Source: Cardinalis cardinalis (taxonomy: Eukaryota > Chordata > Aves > Passeriformes > Cardinalidae). From it: a DNA stretch of 64,000 nt. The notes under the pieces were generated by a model. That model searched no databases. It worked only from the letters and a program-made list of their open reading frames with translations, and was not told the DNA's origin. The position numbers and the translations under genes were made by a program. Of the stretch, positions 40,503-51,600 are shown piece after piece. The stretch covers positions 5,356,764-5,420,763 of the forward strand of contig JACDOX010000023.1 in assembly GCA_014549065.1 (NCBI GenBank), read 5' to 3'. Position 1 is the stretch's first letter. The number at the start of each line of letters is the position of its first letter.

Positions 40503-42341
40503 GCTAAGTGCACAAGAGTAGATACATTTCATAGAAAGCCTAATTCCATACCTAAGTTACAATAACTGACTCATGGGCCTCTGCTGGACAAGAATGACCA
40601 GGAGAAAAGTCAGTCATTAGTACTAACACTGGTTGTTAATTAACCCTCATGAACAACGCTGCACCAAAGCTACTTCTGCTACTATTACAGAAACATTTAA
40701 AAGGCACGTGTAAAACTCTAAATATAATGTACATACAAAAGCTCTTATTGCTCAGTATAGAGATCAGCCCAGCAGCCCTCACTCTGGCCTTGGTATGAAC
40801 CACTGGATTACTTGAGGATGCATCAAGGCAGACATACTTTATACAGCTTCTCACACACAAATGCACTGGCAGAACTGACGGCCCACAAGCTCTGCCACAG
40901 ATTTTAGGGACTACCTTTTAGCTGATGGGCTGTGCTTCAGCCCATGAGTTTGCAAAGCTCCCAAGTTTTGTATCATGACCCTTGAGATATACACAAGTGC
41001 CCTCTGTCTGTAAGCAACTCTGGCACAGCCTTCTAAAGAGTTACCAAAAAGAGTTCAAGTAGTGCCAGTAACAGAACAGGTCCTAAAGCTTATTGGCATT
41101 ACTATAATGTCAACACACGCTCTATTTTATACCACGTAACAACTACTAGATGTCAGCAGCAAAACCCCCAGAGGCAAAGAGCAAAAGCTGTTTAATCTGT
41201 ATTTTGTCACTCGTATTTGATGGGACATTCTCAGCTGGATAACGAGAACACAGTCCCTGCTGGGACTGCCTCCCCTCACATGTTTCCTCAAAAAGAGCTA
41301 TCTCCTCTCATAATATGGAAGTTGGCAGGTGGTGACTTGTGATTTTTTTGGGGGGGAGCAATTTTTTTAAAATATTTTTCCAAACTCTGAAGAACTGCAG
41401 CATATAACTGCAGCGTTTTTGGAATAACCAAACCCCGTAGCAACTATCTGCATAAAGTTTAAGGAAAAAAGAACTGGCTTCTGGTAAAAGCATTTCTTCT
41501 ATGGTTTCAGGCTATGTGCCAAAAATCCCAGAAAACTTCTCGAGCAACAACATATCGAATCTAAGCCTTTTACGGGTCACTGTTCCCACCTTGTTAAAGT
41601 TACAAACAACCAAAGAGTTGCCTATAATGGAAACATATGAATATTTCATGCGAATCGGAGAGATAAAACATACTCGATAGGAAAGCTCCAGCACACATCA
41701 TATCCACATACCACACATACATTATGTAACACTCGTCCCAAATACACCCCAATAAAGTGAGCTGGTTNGAGATCTTAACAATTCATCGACTTTGCCACAT
41801 CAGAAACGAGAGCAGATGTCACTCTTCTGTGCCTCGCTGCGATCTTCGCTGCAGCACTCGGCAGAGTTACAGACTTGCCGAAGACGGCCAGTTTAGGCTT
41901 GACTGTAACTAACAAAGAGCAAGGGAAAGCCCCGGGCGGAGGGGAAGGCAGACACGGGCATGCCGCGATGTAAATAGAGGCAGCCCAGCACGGAGCCCTG
42001 TAAATAGCCGATCCTCGCTATTTACAAATACCTCTCGACTAGACAAATGCCGTGTTATCTGAGTGTCTAACAGATTAAATTCACGGNCTGGACGTACCGT
42101 CCAAGGCTCGCTTATCGCAGGTCACCGACTGGCATTTGTAACCCCAGCACGGCTATTTTGGTGGCTCACAGACAGCGGCGCACACCCGGCGGAGCTGTGC
42201 TAGCCCGCTGCCGCGCACAGCCAGCCCCATGCGAACGCTGCCGACCGCACACTGCGAGTGCGAAGCGCTGCTCGGGCTCTTTCAAAGTCTGCGCGGGGAC
42301 GCGCCCGAACTCGAGCGAACTCGGCGGCGTTGGCTCCTTAC

Positions 42342-42705
42342 CTGCTGGGCAGCGCGGCGGCTCCGGCTTTGTGCGCGCCCGCGGGAGGCGGCGGTCCCGG
42401 CCCGCGGGCAGCGGCTGCCGCCGGCACCGGCGCTGCGGAGGGAGAGCGGCTCCCGCCGCCCCGGCCCGGCCACCGCGGGGAACTTCGGCGGGGCGGCCGG
42501 GAGGGCGCTGCGGCCGCCGGTGGCGGCGCGGAGGGCCGGGCGCCCTGAGCTGCTGCTGCCGGCCGCGGGGTGCGGGAAGGAGGGAGGCAGGGCGGGAGGG
42601 AGGAGACTGGTGTCCCGCGGGGGCGAGCGGGGCCGGCGGGCGGGCGAGCTGGAGGCGGCGGGGCCGGGGCCGGGCTGGGGCTGGGGCGGCGCGGGGAGTC
42701 ACGGC
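42342..42705 (-). other. PTPN14: PTPN14 exon 1 (non-coding, 5' limit unknown)
   Basis: On the minus strand the sequence GCCCAGCAG|GTAAGG at 42350-42336 is a textbook donor inside the CpG island, and it suits joining to the acceptor at 3308-3309. The 3' boundary at 42342 is well supported by the motif. The 5' boundary given is only an estimate, as the start site may lie anywhere from about 42450 to 42900. No start codon in frame with PTPN14 is needed here because translation begins in exon 2. Confidence 0.55.
42573..42697 (+). other. G-quadruplex-prone G-run cluster
   Basis: Two clusters of GGG/GGGG runs with short loops lie on the plus strand, at about 42573-42603 (GGAGGGAGGCAGGGCGGGAG) and 42659-42697 (GGGGCCGGGGCCGGGCTGGG). 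The plus strand is the template for PTPN14, so these would form on the template strand. This is a sequence-pattern call only. Confidence 0.6.
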
Positions 42706-42708
42706 CCA

Positions 42709-42723
42709 GGAATGCCAGGAATG
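42709..42723 (+). promoter_or_regulatory. Tandem TEAD-type sites
   Basis: GGAATGCCAGGAATG contains two direct GGAATG elements (42709-42714 and 42718-42723) separated by 3 bp, matching the TEAD/MCAT core. It lies about 370 bp upstream of the PTPN14 exon 1 donor, in the promoter island. PTPN14 is a YAP regulator, so a YAP-TEAD feedback site is plausible, but this is inference from a short motif. Confidence 0.45.
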
Positions 42724-42780
42724 TGGGGCGGCCGCTGCGGCCGCGGGGCCCGGAGACGTCGGGGACGCGACTTGGGATTT

Positions 42781-42836
42781 CTTTTCTCTTTCTCCTTCTT
42801 TCTTTCTTTCTTTTTTTTTGCTTTTTTCTTTTTTAA
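42781..42836. repeat. Polypyrimidine tract with (CTTT)n
   Basis: An almost pure T/C run with several CTTT units followed by T-rich blocks, embedded in the CpG island. It is low complexity and probably length-polymorphic. Confidence 0.8.
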
Positions 42837-45800
42837 CTCTTACCCCCTCCCCAAGGAAGGCGGAGGAGGGTTGAAACCCACCCCGCGGAGGAGGGAAAAG
42901 GAGGGAGGAAGAGGAGGGCGCAGGCTCCTGCCAATCCGGGCGGGTGCCGGCGGCGGCTCTCCCGAGGCGGGCAGAGCTGCCAGGTGCGGGTCCGGCCCGG
43001 CCCGGCCCCTTCCCGGCCCTTCCGCCGCGGGCCGGCCCGGCCCGCCCGGGAGCTCCGAGGGAGCTGGGGGAGCACCCCCAGACCGGCTTTGGGAAGGGGC
43101 GGGCAGAGAGCTGAGACAGGCTCTGGACGCGTGGGCCTGGGAGCTCTTGAGATCCTCCTTCCAGCCCTCCCGTACGAAGGCGCGGTGCCGCCCTGCTTCC
43201 CTGTAACCACTTTTCTGCTCTTCCTTAACTCCCTGTCCATCTCCTGCAGCCTTGCGCGACAGCATCGTTTCTCTCCATTCCTCCCTGTGTTTGCTTCTGC
43301 TCTTCCCGTCTCAGCCCTTTCGGTCTCCTGCTTACTGTGTGNCCCTCACTTGTAGAAGTGTAGTTACCCCTACTCTTCCAGCTGCGCAGAGGGTAAAATA
43401 CCCGTGATGGGAAAACACTCATGATGCCGCCGTCATGCCTCTGTGCTTTGCTGGAAAGCAAGCAGGTGAAAACCTGAAGTTGGCCTAAACCGTGGTGGTT
43501 TGTATTTACACAAAATGCCCAGGACTTGGCAGATGTGGGAAAGCTCATCTGATGCCTGGTGTAAATGACAAAAGGAGCAGGGAACACATCAGGCTGTCGG
43601 AATACTGTCAGGAAGGTTGAGGCTACCAACAGTGTTGAATATATCACAGCAAATCAAGTAGGCTTAAGAACAATGTGAATATTAGAAATTACGTGTAGAT
43701 ACTATTGTGCATTGTGCAATGGGCAATTTGCAAAATTATTTTTGCCTGAAAAACTACTCTTACTTAAAATTATCCACTTTCCAAAAATAATCCACATTCT
43801 AGAAAGTGTGTACAANTACCTCTGGTACCAACGGGATCTACAGATATGTCAAATGCAGGTATCACTTTAAAATGACTGTGACGCTTCAAGAACGTTAAGG
43901 ACTCTTGCAAACGGGAAAANATTAAAAATAGTGATAAATCAGAATTGATACTATGTTGGAGTTACTGTTTATTTCTTGTACACCTTACTGAAGGAGTAGG
44001 TGAGCAGATTCACTGGAGTCAGTATTACTCAGATTACTAATGGTAAGAGGATCAGGAGCTGAGAGAAAGAGAAATAGCACAGATTCTTGATTTTGATAGA
44101 TAAGTAATTGTATTTAAATACTGTACATTGAATCACAAGTCTATGCTTTACCTCTGGCATANTAATATTATAATTACATTTTGCAAGCACTTCTTTTCAT
44201 CTGAGACTCTCAAGCATTTTACAAGCACCACACCTTAATGAAGTAAGTAATTATCCCCATTTTGCATACAGCTACACTGAGGCACTAAGAAGTGACACCA
44301 TTTAAGATTTACACTTGAATTGTACTTGACCCTGTGTAGATACGAGAGCTTAGTGTAACAATCTGGAAAAAATATCAGGTGTCAGAATGAGATGATAAAA
44401 TGGATCATGGAGCTGCTGTGCTCTGAACTGATAGAAAAGCGATTACCTTACTGAGTAGAAAGTTACAAATGAGGGTAGTACACATCAAAACACATCAAAA
44501 CTAGGATTTAACTTGTTTGGTTGCTGTCCTGTCCTCCCCATGATGGGCCAGTGTAAGGATTCTGTTCTTAACACAGTAAATACTGACTTTTGCATCTGTG
44601 CCTCAAGGTGGTGAGCTGGTTCCCTAAAGCCTTTTAGTTGGATTCCTGGTTTGCAGCCGGTCGCTTTCACTTTCTCAAGTCTCTCAGCATTTGAAATAAA
44701 CTTGTTTAGGGAGCTTAACTGCAAAAGAAACAATGTTGCAAGAGCCACTGATACACTGAAGGATGGGAAGATTTCAGGGGGGAGATTTGAAATATCGGTC
44801 ACCCGCAGGATCAGTAAAAAAATTGAGGTAAAAAATTATTTTTACAAATTACAAAGATTACAACATACAAATTATTGATTTGGTTCCAGATGCCTGTGCT
44901 GGTTCAAATTTGAACCATCCAGCCAACTTTGATGGTTAGTCTTGTACCAAGTCATATGTGAGCTGGGTTAGGTACTATCTTTCTATCCTGCCAGGAAATT
45001 TTACAGCACTTTTTTTTTACCTGAAAACACGGCACCTCTAAATTATATTTAGAGATTTTGTTGACTTGCAATGATTTAGGTATTCTATCTCAAGTATATT
45101 TCCTCTGCTCTGGTATAATTAAATTTTTACACTGTATCCTTGTACAGTATCACCAGGATTATTGTATTAAGTGCTCTACAAAATAGAATAAATATCTAAA
45201 TAACATACAAATAGAAACATCTCAACAAATGGGAAATAACTCACTGACATAGGACTGNACCTCAGTTACCTTAGCTACCAGTTTTTTGGCTGATGTCAGG
45301 CATGTAGCAGCACATCCCTGTGTCTGTTTTCTTGTCTGAAAACTGAGATAATGATAGTGATCTTAAGAAGGTGCTTTTTTGATTCCAGATGAAAGCAACA
45401 TAAAGGAGAGAGACTTTTTTTTTTTTAACACAAATTTTGGATTTGGTAGGCCTGAATGTTTTCTCAAACCCTCATGAGAATAAAGCCCAACACCATTCAG
45501 CTTGATCAAATGGTTAACTATCAGCAGAGGAAAACTGACTTTATGTCAAAATATAAGAGACACTTGTTATGAAACTGTACAAGGAATTTTGAAGTGGCTT
45601 AGCACCTTGATAGCAAAACATGTATTAAACATATTTTGAGTGTCTNAAAAAATCTTGTTATAACATGGAAAAATCTCAGTCCTTGTTGGTTGATGAAACC
45701 ATGTCATAACCTGTTTCATACAAAACTGTCTTTAAAATGTGCTTAAGCAACATCTGGTGGTTTCTCCTGTGAACAGTAGATGATGTTTAATTAGCTTTAC

Positions 45801-46602
45801 AGTCATCTACATTACAATCAAATCAAAGAATGCAGTTGCAACACATTCCCAATTTGTATTGTAAATGTGACCTTAACTGTGTTCCTAAAATCTCTGTCAC
45901 GTGCTACAGCTGGGTACACTGACCTGATTGTAATGTAAGCAGAAACTTAGTGCACTAAAAGCAATTGCCATTCCTAAAATCATATTAGTTCTTTACAAAT
46001 TGATACTTTAAATGTTTGAAGCTCACCACTAAAAAAAAACAAAAAACAAACCAACTTCTCTAGTATTCAGTGCTCTCATTAATTACTCCATTTAATAGTG
46101 CTTCTCAAAATCATGTCTTAGAAAAGGAATTTGGATTACACAACCTTGGAAAACAAACCTGTTGCCACCAAGCATGAGCTAACATGTTATAATACTCTAT
46201 GGCTTATCACAACTTAGCCAGCACCCAGTCTTGGAGTAAGTCTTGGTTGATTATCTGTGCAAATAAACTACACTGTGTTGAATATTCTAGTTTCCTTAGG
46301 GTTGTATTCTGCCTGAAGACTTGTTTAATACCTGTGTCTCTTTTCAGTTCTCCAGTGATGGCAGTAAAACAAAAAATTTTTTAGTATTTTTGAATAAAGT
46401 AATGAACTTTTGATTCCATGTTTGCCAGTACTCCAAAGGGGCTTGGGACAATGAATGTAGCTTACTATGCAACTGTTACTGATGTCCAATCACAGAATTA
46501 ATAACATTTTTACAGTTTTCAGGGATTACCAATTTGGATATTTTTGAATGTACCATTTAGCCTGCTATTAGGTCTTCAAATTCCTTAAAACAGTGGCCTC
46601 TT

Positions 46603-46687
46603 GAAAAAAAAACCAAAAAAACAACAACAAAAACAAAAAAAAAAAAAAAAAACCAACCAAAAAACCCAACCCAACCCAAACAAAAAA
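46603..46687. repeat. A-rich (AAAC/CCAAC) low-complexity tract
   Basis: A run of A with AAC, CCAA and CCCAA interruptions, containing one uninterrupted A block of about 18. It could be an old poly-A-type insertion end, but no element is recognised beside it. Confidence 0.8.
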
Positions 46688-47800
46688 ATTTACTAACTTT
46701 TAGCAGAACTTAGTTTTTCAGCTTGCCTTGAAGTCAGTATACACTACTGATTTGTGGATGCTTTAGTGGCTGCCCACTTGAGATTATCTTCATGCATCTC
46801 AGCGTAGATTTATTTGTCTGACTGTGGACACCCCATTGAAAATACTTTGTCGCCACTCAGAGATAAATGGTTTCTTGAGAAAGCAAAGAGTTAATGTCAT
46901 AATCTAAAACGTGGGTTTGGGACTGTCACAAACTTGTGTAACTTGAATTGAACCATTAATATTTGCTTATCTCTGTGAAATGGGTCTAAGACCATGCTTG
47001 GATATGAGAGCACTCTGAAACTCCAGATTTTAAAGTTTTCTGAAATTATTTTCTGAAGTGTACTGTAAAAGAATAAAACCTNGTCTAGATGTGTCTCAGC
47101 TTTTTGGAATCTGCATATTGTTTCTAAAAAAGCTCTGATTCTTATTCTCACTTTTGGTCAAAACAAACAGGGAACTTGCTCTGAGTTAGAGCAGTTTGGG
47201 ATGCTGAGAGGTGTATTTATAAATATTATTTTCTATGCTGTCATTTGCATGATAAGCTGGATGCTCTGAAAAGACTTGAAATACATTAAAAAATTCCTGG
47301 AAAGGATTAATACAAAAATAGTATAGAAATATCAATAAAACTGTTGACATTTAGACTTGGAAGAGGTGAGGAGATAAAATGACAACCAAAGTCATTAAGA
47401 TGTAGAGAGCAGTTGTTTCCTCCTTCCGTACTTAGTCTGTTGGATCATTTCAGTTAGTGGCTCATAAACTATGGCTGTTTGAGATGGGTTTCCTACTACA
47501 ATTACTTGGGTGACTGAAAACTCACTGTAGAGCTTGCCTGCAACAATAGCCAATGTTGGGGTGGTTATGGTAAGGGTAGGATAAGGAAGTATACTTTTGT
47601 CTTAAATAAACAAACTTTTCACAGAGAAACACTGGAAGATTTTANAGACAACATTAAGATAGGTGGAGACTAAGTGATTTGATTACTTTGTCATGAATGG
47701 TGTAAGTGGTGTTCTTAATGATCTCACTGTCTAATAAATTGTTTGACTGGTAAGTGAACACAACACAAAGCAAGTATAGTCTCAGATAAGTACATGCATT

Positions 47801-47943
47801 AAATATACATATACATATAAATTTATATATCTATATATGTATATATGTGTATATATACATATATATATGTATATATATGTGTGTGTGTGTGTATATACAC
47901 ATATATATATACACATAGATATATATATATGTGTGTGTGTGTG
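47801..47943. repeat. TA/TG/CA compound microsatellite
   Basis: About 140 bp built from TATA, TACA and TGTG dinucleotide blocks, including two (TG)n runs flanked by (TA)n. The arrangement is strongly self-complementary (TATACACATA/TATGTGTATA), so cruciform or hairpin formation is possible. It is probably unstable in length. Confidence 0.9.
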
Positions 47944-48119
47944 CATTATAAATAACAGTGGAATTTCCTCACAATGAATTCTTGGTTGTCAGAAGACCAA
48001 TATTTCAGCTTAGATCCTGGGTTTCAGGCTGCAGACACACTGTGGGCCGAAAGACCTCTGTCAGTGGCCAGGTTAAGTCAGATGGCAAGCAGTCAGCAGG
48101 GCTGAAATGAGGTAAAGAC

Positions 48120-48480
48120 TTAACCTTTTAGCAGGGATAATGATGAGTGGAAAGGCTTATCTGAGTCTTCCACTGAGCTAGAATTGGAAGCTGAACAGGA
48201 GATACTGGCAGATAAGCCATCTGATATGTGAAAGAATTCAGTGTGCTGAACATGTCCTTGAGTGTTCTGGTGACTCCTGTCAAGCATGAGGGAAAGAAAT
48301 TCTTTCCAGGATGATCTAGTGGTGTGCCCAAGCAGGTGGAATGCCATGGAGAAGAGTATCCAGTACCTGAAAGAATTACCTGGGCTCAAGGTAACCCATA
48401 CAGATTCAAATAGAAAGCAGTCCCATGGAAATCCAGATGAGATCCATTGTACACAACCCATGAGGCAGAAGTTTGTGCAC
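48120..48480 (+). mobile_element. Possible endogenous-retrovirus relic (gag-like)
   Basis: An open frame at 48286-48621 has a segment (about residues 14-65) with a tryptophan-rich, polar composition that reminds me of gag-like fragments repeated in bird endogenous retroviruses. The frame ends in low-complexity sequence, and the region upstream has stops in all frames, so at most this is a broken, non-functional remnant. No LTR, primer-binding site or polymerase motif is visible nearby. The call is from memory of similar bird ORFs and is weak; chance is a real alternative. Confidence 0.3.
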
Positions 48481-48522
48481 TGCTGCCTTTATCCACTTCT
48501 GGGGAAAAAAACCTCAAAACCT

Positions 48523-48604
48523 GTCCCCCTGCCCCCCCACCCCCCCCAAAAAAAAACAAAACAAAAAACTCTGTCTGCAGGTTTGGTTTGGTTTGGTTTG
48601 TTTT
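48523..48604. repeat. C-run, A-run and (GGTTT)n low-complexity block
   Basis: A C-rich run (CCCCCTGCCCCCCCACCCCC) is followed by an A-rich run and, after a short unique gap, four GGTTT units at about 48580-48604. The A-rich and T-rich parts are partly complementary. This is simple sequence only. Confidence 0.8.
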
Positions 48605-51600
48605 TTCAGAAAAGACCATAAAGTCCATATTGTTTTTGTTTTAGAAGCCTCATTTATTTTTTAGTGTGTGGGCACAGTCTCAGCTTCTGTGAATGATGTG
48701 TGCAAATGCAGAGACCCACTGTGCAAGTACTTCAGAAGGTAACACCCCTTTGTCAATAGTCAGTCAGAGTCATGTTTGGCCAGAAGGAAAAATCATGCCA
48801 AACACAGTCTTGGTTGGTAGAATTTATTTAAGGGTGAATGAAATGGAAATTTGGAGTTTCTTTAAATTATACAATACTGTGTACTGTGAGATGAAATTAC
48901 TGACAGAACTGGTGTTTCCAAAGGGTATGGATTTGTATCTTTCCTGGGTAATGTGGATGTTCAAAAAATAATAGAAACACAAATCAACTTCCATGACAAA
49001 AAGCTGGAATTTGGGCCAGTGATTAGAAAGCAAAAAAACTTGAATTCTTATATGCATTCCAGATCATAACAAAGGAGAAACAAAGTATGAGCTTTGAGGC
49101 TTTAATATGGTAGTTCATAGGAAGGGGATGTTCAAACTGAATATTAAGCATATTAATAAACATTGAGCAGGCATGATAAATGATNAAGAACCTAGAACAG
49201 AGAAGCCAACAAAAAAGCAAAACTCAGGCCTGTGAAGGCAATCATGCAGATATCATGGCNGGGTACCACTGGGAGAGATGGCCTTTGCAGAAAAGGGAAA
49301 TTAAAAAGTAGTAAAAAAGAGAAGTTATTAAAGTAGTTAAAGGTGATAGAGGGAGAAAATTATTGAATGTAAGCCAAAGAAAATACAAACATTAGCGAGG
49401 TCTGACAAGAAGTAGAAGTAACCTAACTTACCAGCTGGCATTTTCTAAATTCCCCATTTTAAAAAGGTGGTAGAAAAGGTGGCAGGAGTCAGATGGCTAT
49501 AAAAAAGTACATGCCTTTTAGTTTATATGTAGTACACTTCTCTCTTAACTGCTTTTCCCTCTGGTTAGAAGAGGATGATATTCATAGTAGATGTACTTGT
49601 GTGTGGTTAAACATATAGCTCTAACAAAAATGAGAGCCAAAGGAGATGCAACGTATAGATCCATGAAAGTTAGNGAAGATTGGNCCATGAAGGATACATG
49701 TTCCCATCTTAACAAATGCCCTTTGAAATCTGGTAACTCTTTGCCCATTAGATATAAGAGTGTTTGATAGTATAATGAATGTATTTTTGTGCTAAAATAT
49801 GTAACATGAAACATTTGCTTGGTATTGTCATTTCTGGTTGGTAACAGAACTATAAAGAGAGGGAAATCACCATTAAGGAGAAAAAGCGTTCCAATCTCAT
49901 TTACAGTTTAGTAACTGGTAATTTGAAGCCCTCAACAATATGGACTTGATGTGTCAGATCAAAATATAATTGCTGTAATTATTTATAATTTTCTTAACTG
50001 TACATCAGCCCTTTAAGCATTATGCTAATAGCTGTTAGAGTTTGAAAATAATGTTTTTAGAACAGNAAAGAAAGACATGAATGCCTTCTCACTACTGTAA
50101 CTATTGCTATAGTTGCAAACCCATCTTCAGGTAGGAAGGTATNTGTTCACTTACATAAAAAGCATTTCATTTTAGATGTCTGCTTTCTTCCTCCACCTTT
50201 CCAAGCATTAAACAAGTAACATTTACATTCAAAACTAGCATTTACTAACATCAACTAACAAGTACCCTGGTTTTCAATCCTTTATATGGTTAAATAATTT
50301 TCTATTTTTTATTGTAGTGGGTCTATCTTTATAACTGCTCAGCAGCTTTAAATCCAGTGGTTAACACTTACGCAGAAGTTTGTAGATTATTAAAAAATCA
50401 CGATAATACTACACTGCGTGTAAAAGTCAGAGAATACTTTCCTGTGATNAAAATTATTCAGAGTAATTGTCCTAAATATATCAGGGACTTAATTGAAAGC
50501 AGGAGCTGTAAGACAGTTTTATCCCTGTAAAACACACTGATTATAAACNCCAAGAATTCATTTATTGTGTAAGGGTTTCTCACTCTCATTTGTGACAGAT
50601 AGTTGTTACACATTAGAGCAGAGGGACTTAGGGTCTTGTTACATGATGTTTTAACTCATTTGAGCTGGTGTCCCCACAGCCCTCTTCCCTCTCTCCTGCA
50701 TATCCCTGCTCCACGTGCTGAGCTGGAACAGACACTTATCTTGCCACACAATGCAGCAGCTTGCAGCCCAATGTATGTGTGTACACGTGATGCTACCAGA
50801 AAGGTNTTTGCTTAACATAATACCCCTTACCTCTTTAACCTACTCATCTGGCAGCTCATATCAGCCCCAAAGTTGTCATAAAGGAGCAGTGGCAAGGTGG
50901 GGAACAGAAGGGAGGTTGGCAGTGTGGCAACATGGCCTGGATGTGTTTTAAACTGCTGCAGTTGAGGTTCTGTATCCAGCACCTGCATGCGATCCACTGT
51001 GTCACCTCAGACAAGCCAGGTAAACTCAGTCACCTTCTCAGTACTAGGAAACCTCCCCACTGGTGTTTAGTAGGCTGTACTATCCAATGTGATCCCATAA
51101 AATATAGCAATTGTGGGTATTTGATCCACTAATACATTTATCCAACTGACCCTAGCACAGGTGTAGGCATTGGCCTTCAGTAACAGTTTCAATTGGTACA
51201 TAAAAATACTGTAATATTCACTAGAGAAACAGCCCCATCTCCATTGGGAACAGAGTTACGATTTGTGATATGCTGTGGTCCCGGATTTTGTTAATAGACT
51301 GTGAAAAAAGATTGTGCAGGTCAGTTCAACTTTTTTTTAAGAGCAAAGACAGTTGAGAAATCGAAGGTGTAAGGCTCTCCATGCATCCCAATGGCATCCA
51401 CCTTAACCTTCATTCTGTTCACCCAACAAGCTATGTGTTCTGTGAAAAACCATGTGAAGAATAGGGAATCTAAGGGTGTACAAACAATCAAACGTATTTT
51501 CCAACAGTAGCTCACTGGTTCTGTTAGCGCACACTTAACCGTGCAGCTGCAGTACTGACACCTAATCTGCCACCATCTTCCCAGTTACTTCCCTGCATTG

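Larger units (their letters stand above)
3308..42341 (-). other. PTPN14: PTPN14 intron 1 (about 39 kb)
   Basis: This is a large first intron between the CpG-island exon 1 and the start-codon exon. It is mostly AT-rich unique sequence with short, unconvincing open frames of 60-160 codons, typical of chance. Recognisable contents are two CR1 LINE fragments, a near-perfect fold-back repeat near 5.4 kb, short tandem duplications and simple repeats, each listed separately. Two somewhat GC-richer patches (about 20580-20760 and 39215-39480) stand out but match no gene I know. Such introns often carry enhancers, but none can be assigned from sequence alone. Confidence 0.75.
42150..43110. promoter_or_regulatory. 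PTPN14: CpG island, PTPN14 promoter and first exon
   Basis: About 950 bp that are very GC-rich with dense CpG, sharply unlike the AT-rich flanks on both sides. GC-box-like GGGGCGG/CCGCCCC runs are frequent and no TATA box is evident. It holds the predicted non-coding exon 1 of PTPN14 (minus strand, donor at 42342/42341), so it is most likely the gene's main promoter. The long open frames on both strands here are GC artefacts. Transcription start sites cannot be fixed from sequence. Confidence 0.85.

Noticed and set aside
42158..43355. Long open frames on both strands across the PTPN14 CpG island (up to 325 codons)
   Set aside because: They are Arg/Gly/Pro/Ala-rich in every frame, as expected where GC content removes stop codons. 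No domain is recognisable, and they overlap each other and the non-coding exon.
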